Source of the DNA: Pseudomonas citronellolis
GTDB taxonomy: Bacteria; Pseudomonadota; Gammaproteobacteria; Pseudomonadales; Pseudomonadaceae
Assembly: GCF_900112375.1 (NCBI RefSeq)
Contig: NZ_FOLS01000030.1
Coordinates: 29,708-93,707 of the forward strand
Direction of reading: 5' to 3'
DNA: 64,000 bases
The notes beneath the pieces are model-generated. The model was not told the DNA's origin. It did not search any database and saw only the letters and a program-made list of their open reading frames with translations. Shown piece by piece: positions 50,674-59,771 of this stretch (position 1 is its first letter; the number at the start of each line of letters is the position of its first letter). The position numbers and the translations under genes were made by a program.

Positions 50674-52962
50674 TCAGGCGCGGTGGGTCAGCAGCCAGCA
50701 GCCGCCCTGCTCATCCAGCAATGCGGCGTGAGCGGCCAGGAGGTCGGCGCGGGTGGTGCGGCGGGCGGCCTCGGCCACGCGTTGCGCGTGGTCAGCATCC
50801 ACGCCGGCGAGCTGGTCGCGCCAGGCCGCGTTCTCGCTGGCCGGCTCGTTCGCCAGGCTGTGGGCGAGGTCATGCAGACGAGTGTCGGACAGTTCGCCCA
50901 GAGAGATGGCGGCGTCTTCCAGAAAGGTGCGCAGGTGGCCGAACAGCGCGTCCGGCTGCGCGTGCGGCGACTGCACGGCAAACAGTAGCCCGCGCCAACC
51001 GGCGACCTGGCGGAAGCCGCAGAACAGCGCGTAGCCCAGGTTCAGCTCGACGCGCAGGCGCCGGTAGAAGCCGCCCTCCAGCTCGCGTGCCAGCAGGCGC
51101 CAGGCGGTCTCCTGAGTCGCATCCCGCCCCGGCAGCGGGTAGAACAGCAGCAGCGCCGACTCGCCTTCGCCCGGCACCAGGCAGCGATGGAAGCCCGGAA
51201 CCAATGCCGGCGGCAGCAGCGGCTCCGTCGCCAGCAGGCCGGGCACCTGGCTTGGCTGGGGCGTCTCGGCGTTGCGCACCAGCACATCCCAGCGCGCCGA
51301 GGACCAGTCCGGCAAAGCCGTACCCTCCCCCGCCAAATGGACCGGCAAGGCGTCGAGCAGACGGCGGATCGGCAGTTCGGCGGCCTTCTGCTGCCGCTCG
51401 CGCAACAGCAGGCGCTCCCCCTGGGCCAGCACTGCCGCGGGGGGCTCGGCCAGCAGCGCCAGGGCGCCGTCCAGGCAGCTTTCCAGGCGGTCGGCCGGGC
51501 CTTGCAGGCCCAGGGCCCAGTCGGCGCCCTCCTCGTCCAGGCGCAGACTCACGCCATTGCGCCGCGCCAGCCCGGCCAGCGGGCGCAGGCCGTGGCGCAA
51601 GGCGAGGAAGTGGCTATGGGACGGCGCGCTCGGGAAGCGCCAACGTAGATGAATCGCACCCGTTGCCGCCGTGCTGGCCGCAGGTGGCGCTGCAAAACGC
51701 CAGGGCTGCGGGGCAAAGGCCACGGGCTCGACCGGACTGCGCCCCAGGTGCAGGTCGAAGCCGGCTACGCAGGTGGGCTGGCCCGGCGCATCCGCCGCCA
51801 CCAGCAGGCGGACCAGGCGCGAAGCATCCAGCGCCGCCAGCCATTGCGGCGAGACCGGCGCCGGCAGGCCCCGGGCACGCCGCTGCAGTTGTTCCAGGGG
51901 AGGCAGTTGCCGTGCTTCGTCCGCCACCAAGGCAACGCCGCCACCTTCGCGCAACGCCCGCAGCCAATCGAGGAAGGCCGCCTCGACCCGCGCGGCATCC
52001 CGCGCCTGCGCCAGTTCGAAGGTCGCCGCCAGCAGCGCCTGCCCCGGCGCGCGGTAGGCCACCCGCAAGCTCGCCGCATCGCACAGCCCGCGCTCGCCCA
52101 GCCAGGCCAGCAATCCACCCTCCGCCTCGTCGCCCAGCAGGTCGGCCAGGGCGTCGAAGGTCTGTTCGGCGACGGCATCCAGCTCGGCCACGGCGAAGCC
52201 CAGCACCAGGCGCGGCGCACCGGGCAGGCGCAAGTGCAGCCTGTCGCCGGCCAGCGGCGCCAGGGCCGGCGGCAGGTTGCGGACCGGCACTGGGCCAGCC
52301 AACCAATCCCCGCAGTGCCGGACGGCCAGGGCCTGCAACTCGTCGAGGGACTGCGGCCCCTGCAACCACAGCTGCACATTGCCGGGCCGGTAGAAGCCGC
52401 CATGGAAGTCCCGCAGCGCGCTCTGGAAATCCGCCGCCTCCACCGCCAGGCTGGCGCGCCGGCCGGCCACGAAGCGGCGCAGCGGATGCCCCTCGGCCAC
52501 CCCGGCGGCCAGGGCCGCGTCGATCAGCGTGCCGGCATCGCGGGCGCGGGCGATGTATTCCGCCTCCAGCACCTCGCGCTCGCCGAGTTGCGCGCTAACT
52601 TCCAACCGCGGCCGGGCCAGCATGTCGAGCAGGCGCGCCAGGCCGCCGTCCAGCTCCGCGGCGGGCACTTCGAAGAAGTAGTCGGTAGTGCGCGCCCGGG
52701 TGCTGGCGTTCAGCCGCCCGCCCCGCGCCTGCACCCAGGGCATCAGCCGCTCGCCCGCGGCGAAGCGCGCGCCGCCGAGGAACAGCAGGTGTTCGAGGAA
52801 ATGCGCGAGCCCGGGGTGCGCCCGCGGCTCGTCATGGCTGCCGGCCGCCACCCGCGCCAGGGCGGCGGCGCGGGTGGCCTGCGGATCGTGCACCAGGGTC
52901 AGCCCCAGGCCGTTGGCCAGGACGACCTGGCGGGCCTGCGGGGGCGCGGCGTTGCGGTTCAT
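50674..52962 (-). CDS. pqqF: PqqF, M16-family zinc protease for PQQ biosynthesis
   Basis: 762 aa, close to P. aeruginosa PqqF. The inverted zinc motif HFLEH is at about 54-58 (HPGLAHFLEHLLFLGG), with a downstream Glu (LGEREVLEAEY) as third ligand. The N-terminal half is the active M16 domain, and the C-terminal half is degenerate as usual. PqqF with PqqG cuts the PqqA precursor peptide to release the cross-linked Glu-Tyr. pqqA-E are not in this window, and pqqF is also separate from them in P. aeruginosa. ATG 52962 was chosen from the family N terminus. A small gene precedes it by 70 bp. Confidence 0.92.
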   Translation of the reverse strand: MNRNAAPPQARQVVLANGLGLTLVHDPQATRAAALARVAAGSHDEPRAHPGLAHFLEHLLFLGGARFAAGERLMPWVQARGGRLNASTRARTTDYFFEVPAAELDGGLARLLDMLARPRLEVSAQLGEREVLEAEYIARARDAGTLIDAALAAGVAEGHPLRRFVAGRRASLAVEAADFQSALRDFHGGFYRPGNVQLWLQGPQSLDELQALAVRHCGDWLAGPVPVRNLPPALAPLAGDRLHLRLPGAPRLVLGFAVAELDAVAEQTFDALADLLGDEAEGGLLAWLGERGLCDAASLRVAYRAPGQALLAATFELAQARDAARVEAAFLDWLRALREGGGVALVADEARQLPPLEQLQRRARGLPAPVSPQWLAALDASRLVRLLVAADAPGQPTCVAGFDLHLGRSPVEPVAFAPQPWRFAAPPAASTAATGAIHLRWRFPSAPSHSHFLALRHGLRPLAGLARRNGVSLRLDEEGADWALGLQGPADRLESCLDGALALLAEPPAAVLAQGERLLLRERQQKAAELPIRRLLDALPVHLAGEGTALPDWSSARWDVLVRNAETPQPSQVPGLLATEPLLPPALVPGFHRCLVPGEGESALLLFYPLPGRDATQETAWRLLARELEGGFYRRLRVELNLGYALFCGFRQVAGWRGLLFAVQSPHAQPDALFGHLRTFLEDAAISLGELSDTRLHDLAHSLANEPASENAAWRDQLAGVDADHAQRVAEAARRTTRADLLAAHAALLDEQGGCWLLTHRA

Positions 52963-53032
52963 GGGCAATCCAGTGGTGTTCTGCCGCCACCTTACCCGCA
53001 CGCCGGAGGAAGGGAATAGTGCTTTGGAGGGG

Positions 53033-53257
53033 TCAGGGGCCGCTGGCGCTGATGACGCCCGTGCGCACCTGCTCGGCCATGGCGATCAGCCGTTCGGCAT
53101 CGCCCTGCAGGAACGCCGCCATGCGCACCAGGTGCACCGCCTGGGACGCCGGCAGCTGCTCGGCGGCCCGCCCCAGGTCGGTCGCCAGTCCCTCATGGCG
53201 GAAGGCCATGTTCAATAATTCGCGCCGCAGCCGCTGGCTCGCTTCGTTCAGGCCCAT
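53033..53257 (-). CDS. 74-aa hypothetical helical protein upstream of pqqF
   Basis: Small soluble protein, almost wholly helical (EASQRLRRELLNMAFRHEGL, SQAVHLVRMAAFLQGDAERL), no signal peptide, not recognised. It is co-directional with pqqF and 70 bp upstream, so it probably shares the promoter. A perfect CATACC-CA-GGTATG palindrome lies 68-81 bp before its start. It is not PqqA: it is too long and has no Glu-x3-Tyr core. Confidence 0.6.
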   Translation of the reverse strand: MGLNEASQRLRRELLNMAFRHEGLATDLGRAAEQLPASQAVHLVRMAAFLQGDAERLIAMAEQVRTGVISASGP

Positions 53258-53324
53258 GACGCACCCTCGCTGGCAATCGAAAACTCCAGCATAGACGAGC
53301 CGGTTTCCGCGCCCCGCCGGCCGT

Positions 53325-53338
53325 CATACCCAGGTATG
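53325..53338. promoter_or_regulatory. TACC-N2-GGTA palindrome upstream of the pqqF operon
   Basis: CATACCCAGGTATG: perfect 6-bp half sites around CA. A degenerate second copy (TATACCCATGTGCA) follows at 53346-53359. It lies 68-81 bp before the 74-aa gene and 140 bp before merR. The same palindrome occurs at 61822 and 62289. Confidence 0.6.
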
Positions 53339-53425
53339 CCGGGCCTATACCCATGTGCATTTCTGGCCGCCGGGCCGCGTTCCTATAATCGCCACCCGAG
53401 GTCCCGCGCCGGGCAATGCAGGCGC

Positions 53426-53458
53426 TTGACCTTGACACTAGCGTCAAGCCCCTAGAGT
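53426..53458 (+). promoter_or_regulatory. MerR-type promoter and operator
   Basis: A perfect dyad CTTGAC-ACTAGC-GTCAAG (53431-53448) sits between a -35 box (TTGACC at 53426) and a -10 box (TAGAGT at 53453). The over-long spacer is the hallmark of MerR-controlled promoters. It precedes the merR-SDR operon, indicating autoregulation. Confidence 0.7.
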
Positions 53459-53477
53459 TCCGCCGGTGGAGGTGAAC

Positions 53478-53888
53478 ATGCAGATTGGCGAACTGGCACT
53501 GCGTACCGGCGCGAGCACCCGCGCGCTTCGTCATTACGAAGCCCGGGCGCTGATCGCGTCGTCGCGGCTGGAAAACGGTTATCGCGACTACGCCCCGGCC
53601 ATGGTGCAGCGCGTGCGCTGGATACGCGAACTGATCGAGTGCGGCTTCAGCACCCGGCAGATCCACGGCCTGTTGCACTACCTGGAAGAGGAGGAAGACA
53701 GCGAAGGCTTCCTCGCCTGCCTGCAGCGGCACGTGGAGAAGCTCCAGGCGCTGGACGCGCTCCAGGCCCGGCTCGCCGATCGCCGCGCGAAGCTGGCGGA
53801 GAAGATCGGGCGCTACCTGCCGCTGCCGGCCGGCCCTGCATGGCAATCCCCCACGCAAACTCACTCGGCAACGACGTTGGAGGAATGA
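53478..53888 (+). CDS. MerR-family transcriptional regulator
   Basis: 136 aa. N-terminal winged HTH (MQIGELALRTGASTRALRHY EAR motif), linker and an antiparallel coiled-coil helix (LACLQRHVEKLQALDALQAR). It has no conserved Cys of the metal- or redox-sensing members, so it belongs to the small-molecule or stress class. ATG 53478 follows GGAGGTGA; GTG 53466 is upstream. The stop overlaps the SDR start (ATGATGG), so they form one operon under the dyad-containing promoter. The inducer is probably a substrate of the SDR. Confidence 0.88.
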   Translation: MQIGELALRTGASTRALRHYEARALIASSRLENGYRDYAPAMVQRVRWIRELIECGFSTRQIHGLLHYLEEEEDSEGFLACLQRHVEKLQALDALQARLADRRAKLAEKIGRYLPLPAGPAWQSPTQTHSATTLEE

Positions 53889-54637
53889 TGGGAAAGCTGA
53901 ACGACAAGATCGCGCTCGTGACGGGCGGCAACAGCGGCATCGGCCTGGCCACCGCGCAGCGGTTCGCCCGGGAGGGCGCGACGGTGGTCATCACCGGGCG
54001 GCGCCGCCAGGTGCTGGACGAGGCCGTCGGGCAGATCGGCGGCAACGCCCTGGGCATCTGCGCCGACGCCAGCCGGCTGGCCGATATCGACGCGCTGTAC
54101 CAGCGCATCGGCCAGCTGTACGGGCGGCTCGACGTGCTGGTCGCCAATGCCGGCGTCATCCGCCCCGCCGCGGGCGAACAGGTGGATGAGGCGCAATTCG
54201 ACGAGCAGTTCGACATCAACGTCAAGGGCGTCTTCTACAGCATCCAGAAGGCCCTGCCGCTGCTGCGCGACGGCGGCTCCATCGTGCTGGTGTCGTCCAT
54301 CGCCCACCTCAAGGCCCTCGACGCCCATGTGGTGTACGCCGCCACCAAGGCCGCCGTCCGCTCCTTCGCGCGCAGCTGGGCGGCGGAGCTCAGGCAGCGC
54401 AACATCCGCGTCAATTGCCTGAGCCCGGGGCCGGTGCTGACGCCGATCATCGGCAAGATGGGCATCGGCGACGAGCAGTTCGCCGCCTTCGAAAGGCAGG
54501 TGGCCGGCCAGATTCCCCTGGGCCGGCTCGGCCGCCCCGAGGAGCTGGCGAACGCCGCGCTGTTCCTCGCCTCGGACGACAGCAGCTTCATTACCGGCGT
54601 CGACCTGTGCGTGGACGGCGGCCTATCGCAGCTCTAG
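53885..54637 (+). CDS. Short-chain dehydrogenase/reductase, MerR operon
   Basis: 250 aa from the first of two adjacent ATGs (53885 and 53888). TGGNSGIGLATAQRFAREGA cofactor site, NAGV, catalytic Ser in VSSIAHLKAL and YAATKAAVRS, ending VDLCVDGGLSQL. TGRRR after beta strand 2 suggests NADP(H). It is coupled to merR by a 4-bp overlap. Its end overlaps by 15 bp the end of the convergent large kinase gene, leaving no room for a separate terminator. Substrate unknown. Confidence 0.88.
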   Translation: MMGKLNDKIALVTGGNSGIGLATAQRFAREGATVVITGRRRQVLDEAVGQIGGNALGICADASRLADIDALYQRIGQLYGRLDVLVANAGVIRPAAGEQVDEAQFDEQFDINVKGVFYSIQKALPLLRDGGSIVLVSSIAHLKALDAHVVYAATKAAVRSFARSWAAELRQRNIRVNCLSPGPVLTPIIGKMGIGDEQFAAFERQVAGQIPLGRLGRPEELANAALFLASDDSSFITGVDLCVDGGLSQL

Positions 54638-57600
54638 GGCCTGGCCCGGGCAGCCCCGCAGGTCGAAGCGGACCAGCGCGCCGCGCGGCGGGTTGGCCAA
54701 GGCCTGCAGCTGACCGCCATGGGCCTCGATGATCGAGCGGCAGATCGACAGGCCCATGCCCAGGCCGCTGGGCTTGGTGGTGTAGAAAGGCGCGAAGACC
54801 TGCCCGGCGTCCTGCGCGGCGAAGCCCGGCCCGGTGTCGCTGACGCTCACCCGCACGCCGCCTGCGCCATCCGGCGCCGTTTCGATGTCCAGCTGGCGCA
54901 CGCCGTCGTCGACCTCGCCCATGGCCTCGATGGCGTTGATGATCAGGTTGAGCAGCACCTGCTGCAGCTCCACCCGGTCGCCCTCCACCGGCGGCAGGCC
55001 CTCGGCCAGCCGCGTGCGCACCGCGGCGCCGCCCTTGGCGGCCTGGCCGCGGGTGAACTCGACCATTTCCAGGATCGCCTCGTTGATGTCCAGCGCGGCC
55101 TTCTGCGACGGCGCCTTGCGCAGCAGCCCGCGGATGCGCTTGAGCACGTCCGCGGCGCGGTTGGCGTCCTTGACGATGCGCTCGAGCCCCTGCCCCACCT
55201 CGCCCAGGTCCGGCGGCTGCGCGCCCAGCCAGCGCTGCGCCGCGTAGGCGTTGGTGATGGTGGCGGCGATCGGCTGGTTGACCTCGTGGGCGATGGACGC
55301 GGTGAGCTGGCCCATGGTCGCCACGCGGTTGGCGTGGGCCAGTTCGCCCTGCACCTCGCGGTAGCGCCGCTCGCGCTCGGCGAGGTCGCGGTACAGCCGG
55401 GCGTTCTCCAGCGAGGCGGCGGCCTGCGAGGCCACCAGCTTGAGCACGGCGGTGCGCGCCGGGCTGAAGGCGCGGGCGGTCAGGTTGTTCTCCAGGTACA
55501 GGGCGCCGCTGAGCTGGCCCTGGTTCATCAGCGGCAGGCAGAGGATGGAGCGCGCCTGGCGGTTGCGCACGTAGGGCGAGCTGGCGAACGCCGCCTCGGC
55601 CAGGGCGTCGTCCAGCGCCAGGCTCTCGCCGGTGCGCAGCACCTGGTAGAGCAGCGCCTCCGGCAGCAGCGCTTCGCTCAGCGGCTCGTCGCGCAGTTGC
55701 AGGCGCGGCGCGTCGTCGTCGACCGTCACCTGCGCCACGATGCGCGGCCCGTCGGCGCCCTGGAGCACCAGCACGCCGCGTTCGGCGCCGGCCTGCTCGA
55801 GGGCCGTGCGCATGACGCTGTCCACCAGCCGCTCCAGCACGATTTCGCCGGAGGTGGTTTGCAGCACCTTGAGCACGGTGGCCAGGTCTAGCTGTTCCAC
55901 CGGGGCGGCCATGGTGGCGATGGGGCCCGGCGCCGGCACCTGTTCGCCGAGGAAGGGATGCCGCGCCTCCAGCTGCCGCAGCTTGCCCTCGGCGCCCCAG
56001 CGCAGGTAACAAGCATGCGCACCCTGTAGGTAGACACGGGCCACCCTGTCGAGCCCGCGCGCGGCGTAGCAGGCGGCCGCCAGTTCGTTGGCCAGCGCCT
56101 CCACCTGGAGGAAGCCGTCGTCCTGGGCGGCGCGGATGGCCTGCTCGTAATGCAGCTCGGCATCGGCCACGCGGCCCTGCAGGCGGGCGAGTTCGGCCTC
56201 CAGCAGCAGGACGTGGCAAGTGAAGTTCGCCGGGCAGAGGTCGGCCCACACCCGCAGTTCGTCCCGGTGTGCGGCTATCACGTCCAGGTGGCTATCGTCC
56301 GGCGAGGCGGCATCGCACAGCGCGGCGTGGGCAAGCGCGTCGAAGAAGCAGTACTCGCCCTCCTCGATGAACGCGTGGGAGGTCCACAGCAACGGTTGAG
56401 CCTGGGCGGAAGCCTCCAGCGCCGCCGAGTAATCGCCGGCGAAGTAGCGCGCCTGCAACTTGCGGATCCAGTACCAGCAGCTGTACACCCGCGAGGCGCC
56501 GGCCAGGCGCGCCTCGGTCTCCGCCTCGCGGAAGCCGCCCTGGTCGAGGTGGCCGAAGCGCGGGGCCAGGCCGCGCAGGGTGCGGATCAGCGCGAGCTGG
56601 TTGTCGAGGAAGTCGATCACCAGGCCGAAGCCGACCTTGCCGGCGTAGGCCAGGCCGCGCTCCGCCTCGGCCTGCAGTTCGGGCAGCGGCTCGCCGCTGA
56701 ACAGCAGGTTGGACACCAGGCTGTTGCAGGCGAAGGCGCCGAACGGCAGGTCGCCGGTGCGGTTGGCGCTGTCGAACACGCGGCGCAGCTGCTCTTCGCA
56801 GGCGCGCACCGGCTGCACCCAGCGCTGGGCGAACAGCGAGAACGACAGGTAGGTGCGCGCCTCGTAGCGTTCCAGGCGGCGGCGTTCGACGAGTTCGCAG
56901 CCGAGCCGGCCGAACTGGAAGCCGGCCTGGTAGTCGCCGAAGCGCCGTCCGGCGACCCGCGGGATGTTGGCGTAGGCCACGCAGGAGGCGTCGCCGTTGC
57001 CGTGCTCCAGGCTCAGGTTGATGGCCTTGCAGATGGTCAGGCAGGCCAGGTTGCCGTCGGTGTGCAGGGCCGGCGAGAACAGCGTGGTCAGCGCCTCGAT
57101 GGTGGCCAGGGCGAGCGGCTCGCGCATCGGCGGCAGGTCGATGAGCATGTCGATGGGCCGCGCGCCGAGCTGGGCGCGGATGCGCTCGTACTCGGCCTGC
57201 ACCGTGGCGTCGTCCGGGTGGGCCGGCCAGTCGATGCCCACGTGGCGGAGGAAGTCCAGGCAGACCGCCACGGCGTCGTCGCGGCGGTCGAGGATCAGGT
57301 AGACGTCCACCTGCAGGCAGGCCACCCAGGCGCGCTGCACGGTCGTCGCGGCGCGCCCGGAGAGCATCCGCAGGCGCTGCTCGGCCTGGGCCACCTGGCC
57401 GGTGGCGAACTCGCATTCGGCGCGGCCGGACTCCAGGGCGAACAGCAGTTCGTGGCGGCCCTGCCAGCTCGCCCCGTCCAGCAGCTCCACGCCGCGGGCG
57501 AAATAGGCCAGCGCCGAGGCATAGGCGGTCGAGGCCTTGGCCCGCTGCCCGGCGAGCAGGTTGAACCCGGCCAGGCGCTCGCGCTCGTCCGGCTCGGCGA

Positions 57601-59749
57601 TCAGCGCGGCGCCGCGGTTGAGCTGGCCGACGATCTCGAAGATCGCGTCTTCGCGCGCCTGCGGCGGCGTCTGCTCGGCCAGCAGGCGGCCGATCCGCAG
57701 GTGCGCCGCGGCGCGCTCGGCCTGGGGAATCAACAGGTAGGCCGCTTCGTGGATACGGTCATGGGCGAAGGCGTAGGCGCCCTCCCCGCGCTCCACCAGC
57801 TCCTGGCGGATGGCGTCCCACAGGGCCCGCTGCAGCTGGCTGCGCGATAGCGCCAGCACGCTGCCCAGGGTCCCGGCCTCGGCGCGGTTGCCCAGGCAGG
57901 CCAGCTGCTGTAGCACCTCCTGGGTCTGCGCCGGCAGGCGCGCCAGCTTGTCGAGCATCAGGTCGACTACGTTGTCGGTGTAGCCCATCGCCTGGATGCG
58001 CCCGAGGTCCCAGCGCCACTGCCGCGCCTGCGCCTCGAAGGCCAGCAGGCCCTCCTCGGCCAGGGCCTGGAGGAACTGGATGACGAAGAACGGGTTGCCG
58101 GCGGTCTTGTCGTGCACCAGTTGCGCCAGCGGGCGGATGTGCGTCGGCGCGCCGTGCAGGGCCTCGGCGATCAGCTGTTCGACGTGGCCACGGCCCAGCG
58201 GCGCCAGGCGGATTTCGTCGATGCGCACCTGCGCCTTGCCGACCTTGCGCAGCGTGGTGCGCAGGGGATGGGCGTCGTCCACCTCGTTGCTGCGGTAGGC
58301 GCCGAGCAGCATCAGGTGGCGCAGGTCGTCGCTGGTCAGCAGGTCTTCCAGCAGGTCGAGGGTGGCCGCGTCCAGCCATTGCAGGTCGTCGAGGAACAGC
58401 GCCAGTGGGTGTTGCGGCCGGGCGAACACGCCGATGAAGCGCTTGAGCACCAGCAGGAAGCGGCGCTGCGCCTGCTGCGGTTCCAGCGCCGGCAGCGGCG
58501 GCTGCTCGCCGATGATCAGCTTCAGCTCCGGGATCAGTTCGGTCATCACCCGCGCATTGGCGCCCAGCGCCTGCTGCAGGGCCTGGCGCCAGCGCGCCAG
58601 CTCGCGGTCGTTCTTGCCCAGGAGCATGCGCACCAGGCCCTGGAAGGCCTGCACCAGGGTGGAGTACGGGATGTTGCGCTTGTACTGGTCGAACTTGCCG
58701 GAGGCGAATAGCCCGCGCGGCGGCACCAGCAGCTTGTGCAGCTCGTTGACCACCGAGGACTTGCCGATGCCGGAGTAGCCGGACACCAGCACCAGCCCCG
58801 GCGCGTCGCCCGCGACTATGCGTTCGAAGGCGGCCACCAGGGTGCCGACCTCGCGTTCGCGGCCGTAGAGCTTCTCGGGGATCAGCAGGCGCTCCGGCAC
58901 GCTGTGCCCGTCCAGCGGGAAGTCGTCGATGCGCCCGTGGCGCTGCCAGCTCGCCAGGCAGCGGCGCAGGTCGTGCTCCAGCCCGGCGGCGCTCTGGTAG
59001 CGCTCCTCGGCGGTCTTGGCCAGCAGCTTCATGACCAGCCGCGACAACGGCGCGGGAATGCTCGCCACCCGCGCCGTGGGCGGCACCGCCTGGCGCGCGA
59101 TGTGGCAGTGCACCCACTCCATGGCCTCGCTGGCGGCGAACGGCAGGTCGCCGGTGAGCATCTGGTAGAGGGTGATGCCCAGGGCGTAGAGGTCGCTGCG
59201 CGAGTCGATCGAGCGGTTCATCCGCCCGGTCTGCTCGGGCGCCATGTAGGCCAGGGTGCCGGCGATGGTTTCCGGCGGCTCCGGCGCCTGGCGTTCGCGC
59301 GGCAGCCACGAGGCCAGGCCGAAACCTGTGAGGCGCACGCGGCCGTCGGCGCAGTCGACCAGGATGTGCGGCGGCTTCAGGTCCTTGTGCACCAGGCCGC
59401 GCTGGTGCAGGTGGCCCAGGGCCGCGCTGATGCCTACGGCCAGTTGCAGGAAGCGGCCGGTCTCCATGGGCGCGCCCAGTTGCGCGGACAGCGGCTCGCC
59501 GCCGGGGTCTTCCAGCACCAGCAGGCTGCGCCCGCCCTCGCGCAGCAGCTCCAGCGGGCGCACCGCCCAGGCGCCGTCCAGCTGGTCCTTCAGGCCGAAC
59601 TCGTGGGCCAGGCGCTCGACGCTGGCGGGCTGCGGCGGCTCGCCGGCCGGGCGCGCGAGCAGCACGCCGAGCTCGTCCTGGCGCGGGTGCCGCCCACGGC
59701 TGAACACGCGCTCGCCGTCGTCCCAGAGGACCTGTCGTCTGTCGCTCAT
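54623..59749 (-). CDS. 1708-aa pseudokinase / AAA ATPase / GAF / sensor histidine kinase
   Basis: Very large cytoplasmic signalling protein. (1) Ser/Thr-kinase-like domain, about 20-280, with HKDLKPPHILV and YMAPEQ, but the DFG motif reads GFG and no VAIK lysine is visible, so it is probably catalytically dead. (2) AAA-type NTPase, about 290-640, P-loop GYSGIGKSS, and LALFLDDLQWLD. (3) TPR-like helical region, about 660-1250. (4) GAF domain, about 1290-1440. (5) HisKA with His in TASIAHEVNQPIAATITNAY. (6) HATPase, GLGMGLSICRSIIEAHGG. It lies 22 bp after the FixJ-type regulator gene, its likely partner. Such proteins with FixJ-like regulators control catabolic or stress genes; the signal is unknown. 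Confidence 0.9.
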   Translation of the reverse strand: MSDRRQVLWDDGERVFSRGRHPRQDELGVLLARPAGEPPQPASVERLAHEFGLKDQLDGAWAVRPLELLREGGRSLLVLEDPGGEPLSAQLGAPMETGRFLQLAVGISAALGHLHQRGLVHKDLKPPHILVDCADGRVRLTGFGLASWLPRERQAPEPPETIAGTLAYMAPEQTGRMNRSIDSRSDLYALGITLYQMLTGDLPFAASEAMEWVHCHIARQAVPPTARVASIPAPLSRLVMKLLAKTAEERYQSAAGLEHDLRRCLASWQRHGRIDDFPLDGHSVPERLLIPEKLYGREREVGTLVAAFERIVAGDAPGLVLVSGYSGIGKSSVVNELHKLLVPPRGLFASGKFDQYKRNIPYSTLVQAFQGLVRMLLGKNDRELARWRQALQQALGANARVMTELIPELKLIIGEQPPLPALEPQQAQRRFLLVLKRFIGVFARPQHPLALFLDDLQWLDAATLDLLEDLLTSDDLRHLMLLGAYRSNEVDDAHPLRTTLRKVGKAQVRIDEIRLAPLGRGHVEQLIAEALHGAPTHIRPLAQLVHDKTAGNPFFVIQFLQALAEEGLLAFEAQARQWRWDLGRIQAMGYTDNVVDLMLDKLARLPAQTQEVLQQLACLGNRAEAGTLGSVLALSRSQLQRALWDAIRQELVERGEGAYAFAHDRIHEAAYLLIPQAERAAAHLRIGRLLAEQTPPQAREDAIFEIVGQLNRGAALIAEPDERERLAGFNLLAGQRAKASTAYASALAYFARGVELLDGASWQGRHELLFALESGRAECEFATGQVAQAEQRLRMLSGRAATTVQRAWVACLQVDVYLILDRRDDAVAVCLDFLRHVGIDWPAHPDDATVQAEYERIRAQLGARPIDMLIDLPPMREPLALATIEALTTLFSPALHTDGNLACLTICKAINLSLEHGNGDASCVAYANIPRVAGRRFGDYQAGFQFGRLGCELVERRRLERYEARTYLSFSLFAQRWVQPVRACEEQLRRVFDSANRTGDLPFGAFACNSLVSNLLFSGEPLPELQAEAERGLAYAGKVGFGLVIDFLDNQLALIRTLRGLAPRFGHLDQGGFREAETEARLAGASRVYSCWYWIRKLQARYFAGDYSAALEASAQAQPLLWTSHAFIEEGEYCFFDALAHAALCDAASPDDSHLDVIAAHRDELRVWADLCPANFTCHVLLLEAELARLQGRVADAELHYEQAIRAAQDDGFLQVEALANELAAACYAARGLDRVARVYLQGAHACYLRWGAEGKLRQLEARHPFLGEQVPAPGPIATMAAPVEQLDLATVLKVLQTTSGEIVLERLVDSVMRTALEQAGAERGVLVLQGADGPRIVAQVTVDDDAPRLQLRDEPLSEALLPEALLYQVLRTGESLALDDALAEAAFASSPYVRNRQARSILCLPLMNQGQLSGALYLENNLTARAFSPARTAVLKLVASQAAASLENARLYRDLAERERRYREVQGELAHANRVATMGQLTASIAHEVNQPIAATITNAYAAQRWLGAQPPDLGEVGQGLERIVKDANRAADVLKRIRGLLRKAPSQKAALDINEAILEMVEFTRGQAAKGGAAVRTRLAEGLPPVEGDRVELQQVLLNLIINAIEAMGEVDDGVRQLDIETAPDGAGGVRVSVSDTGPGFAAQDAGQVFAPFYTTKPSGLGMGLSICRSIIEAHGGQLQALANPPRGALVRFDLRGCPGQALELR

Positions 59750-59771
59750 CCCCGCTCCACGCCGCGCCCGC

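Noticed and set aside
53033-53257. The small gene before pqqF as pqqA or pqqD
   Set aside because: PqqA is about 23 residues with a Glu-x3-Tyr core and PqqD has a distinctive fold signature; neither is present in this 74-aa helical protein.
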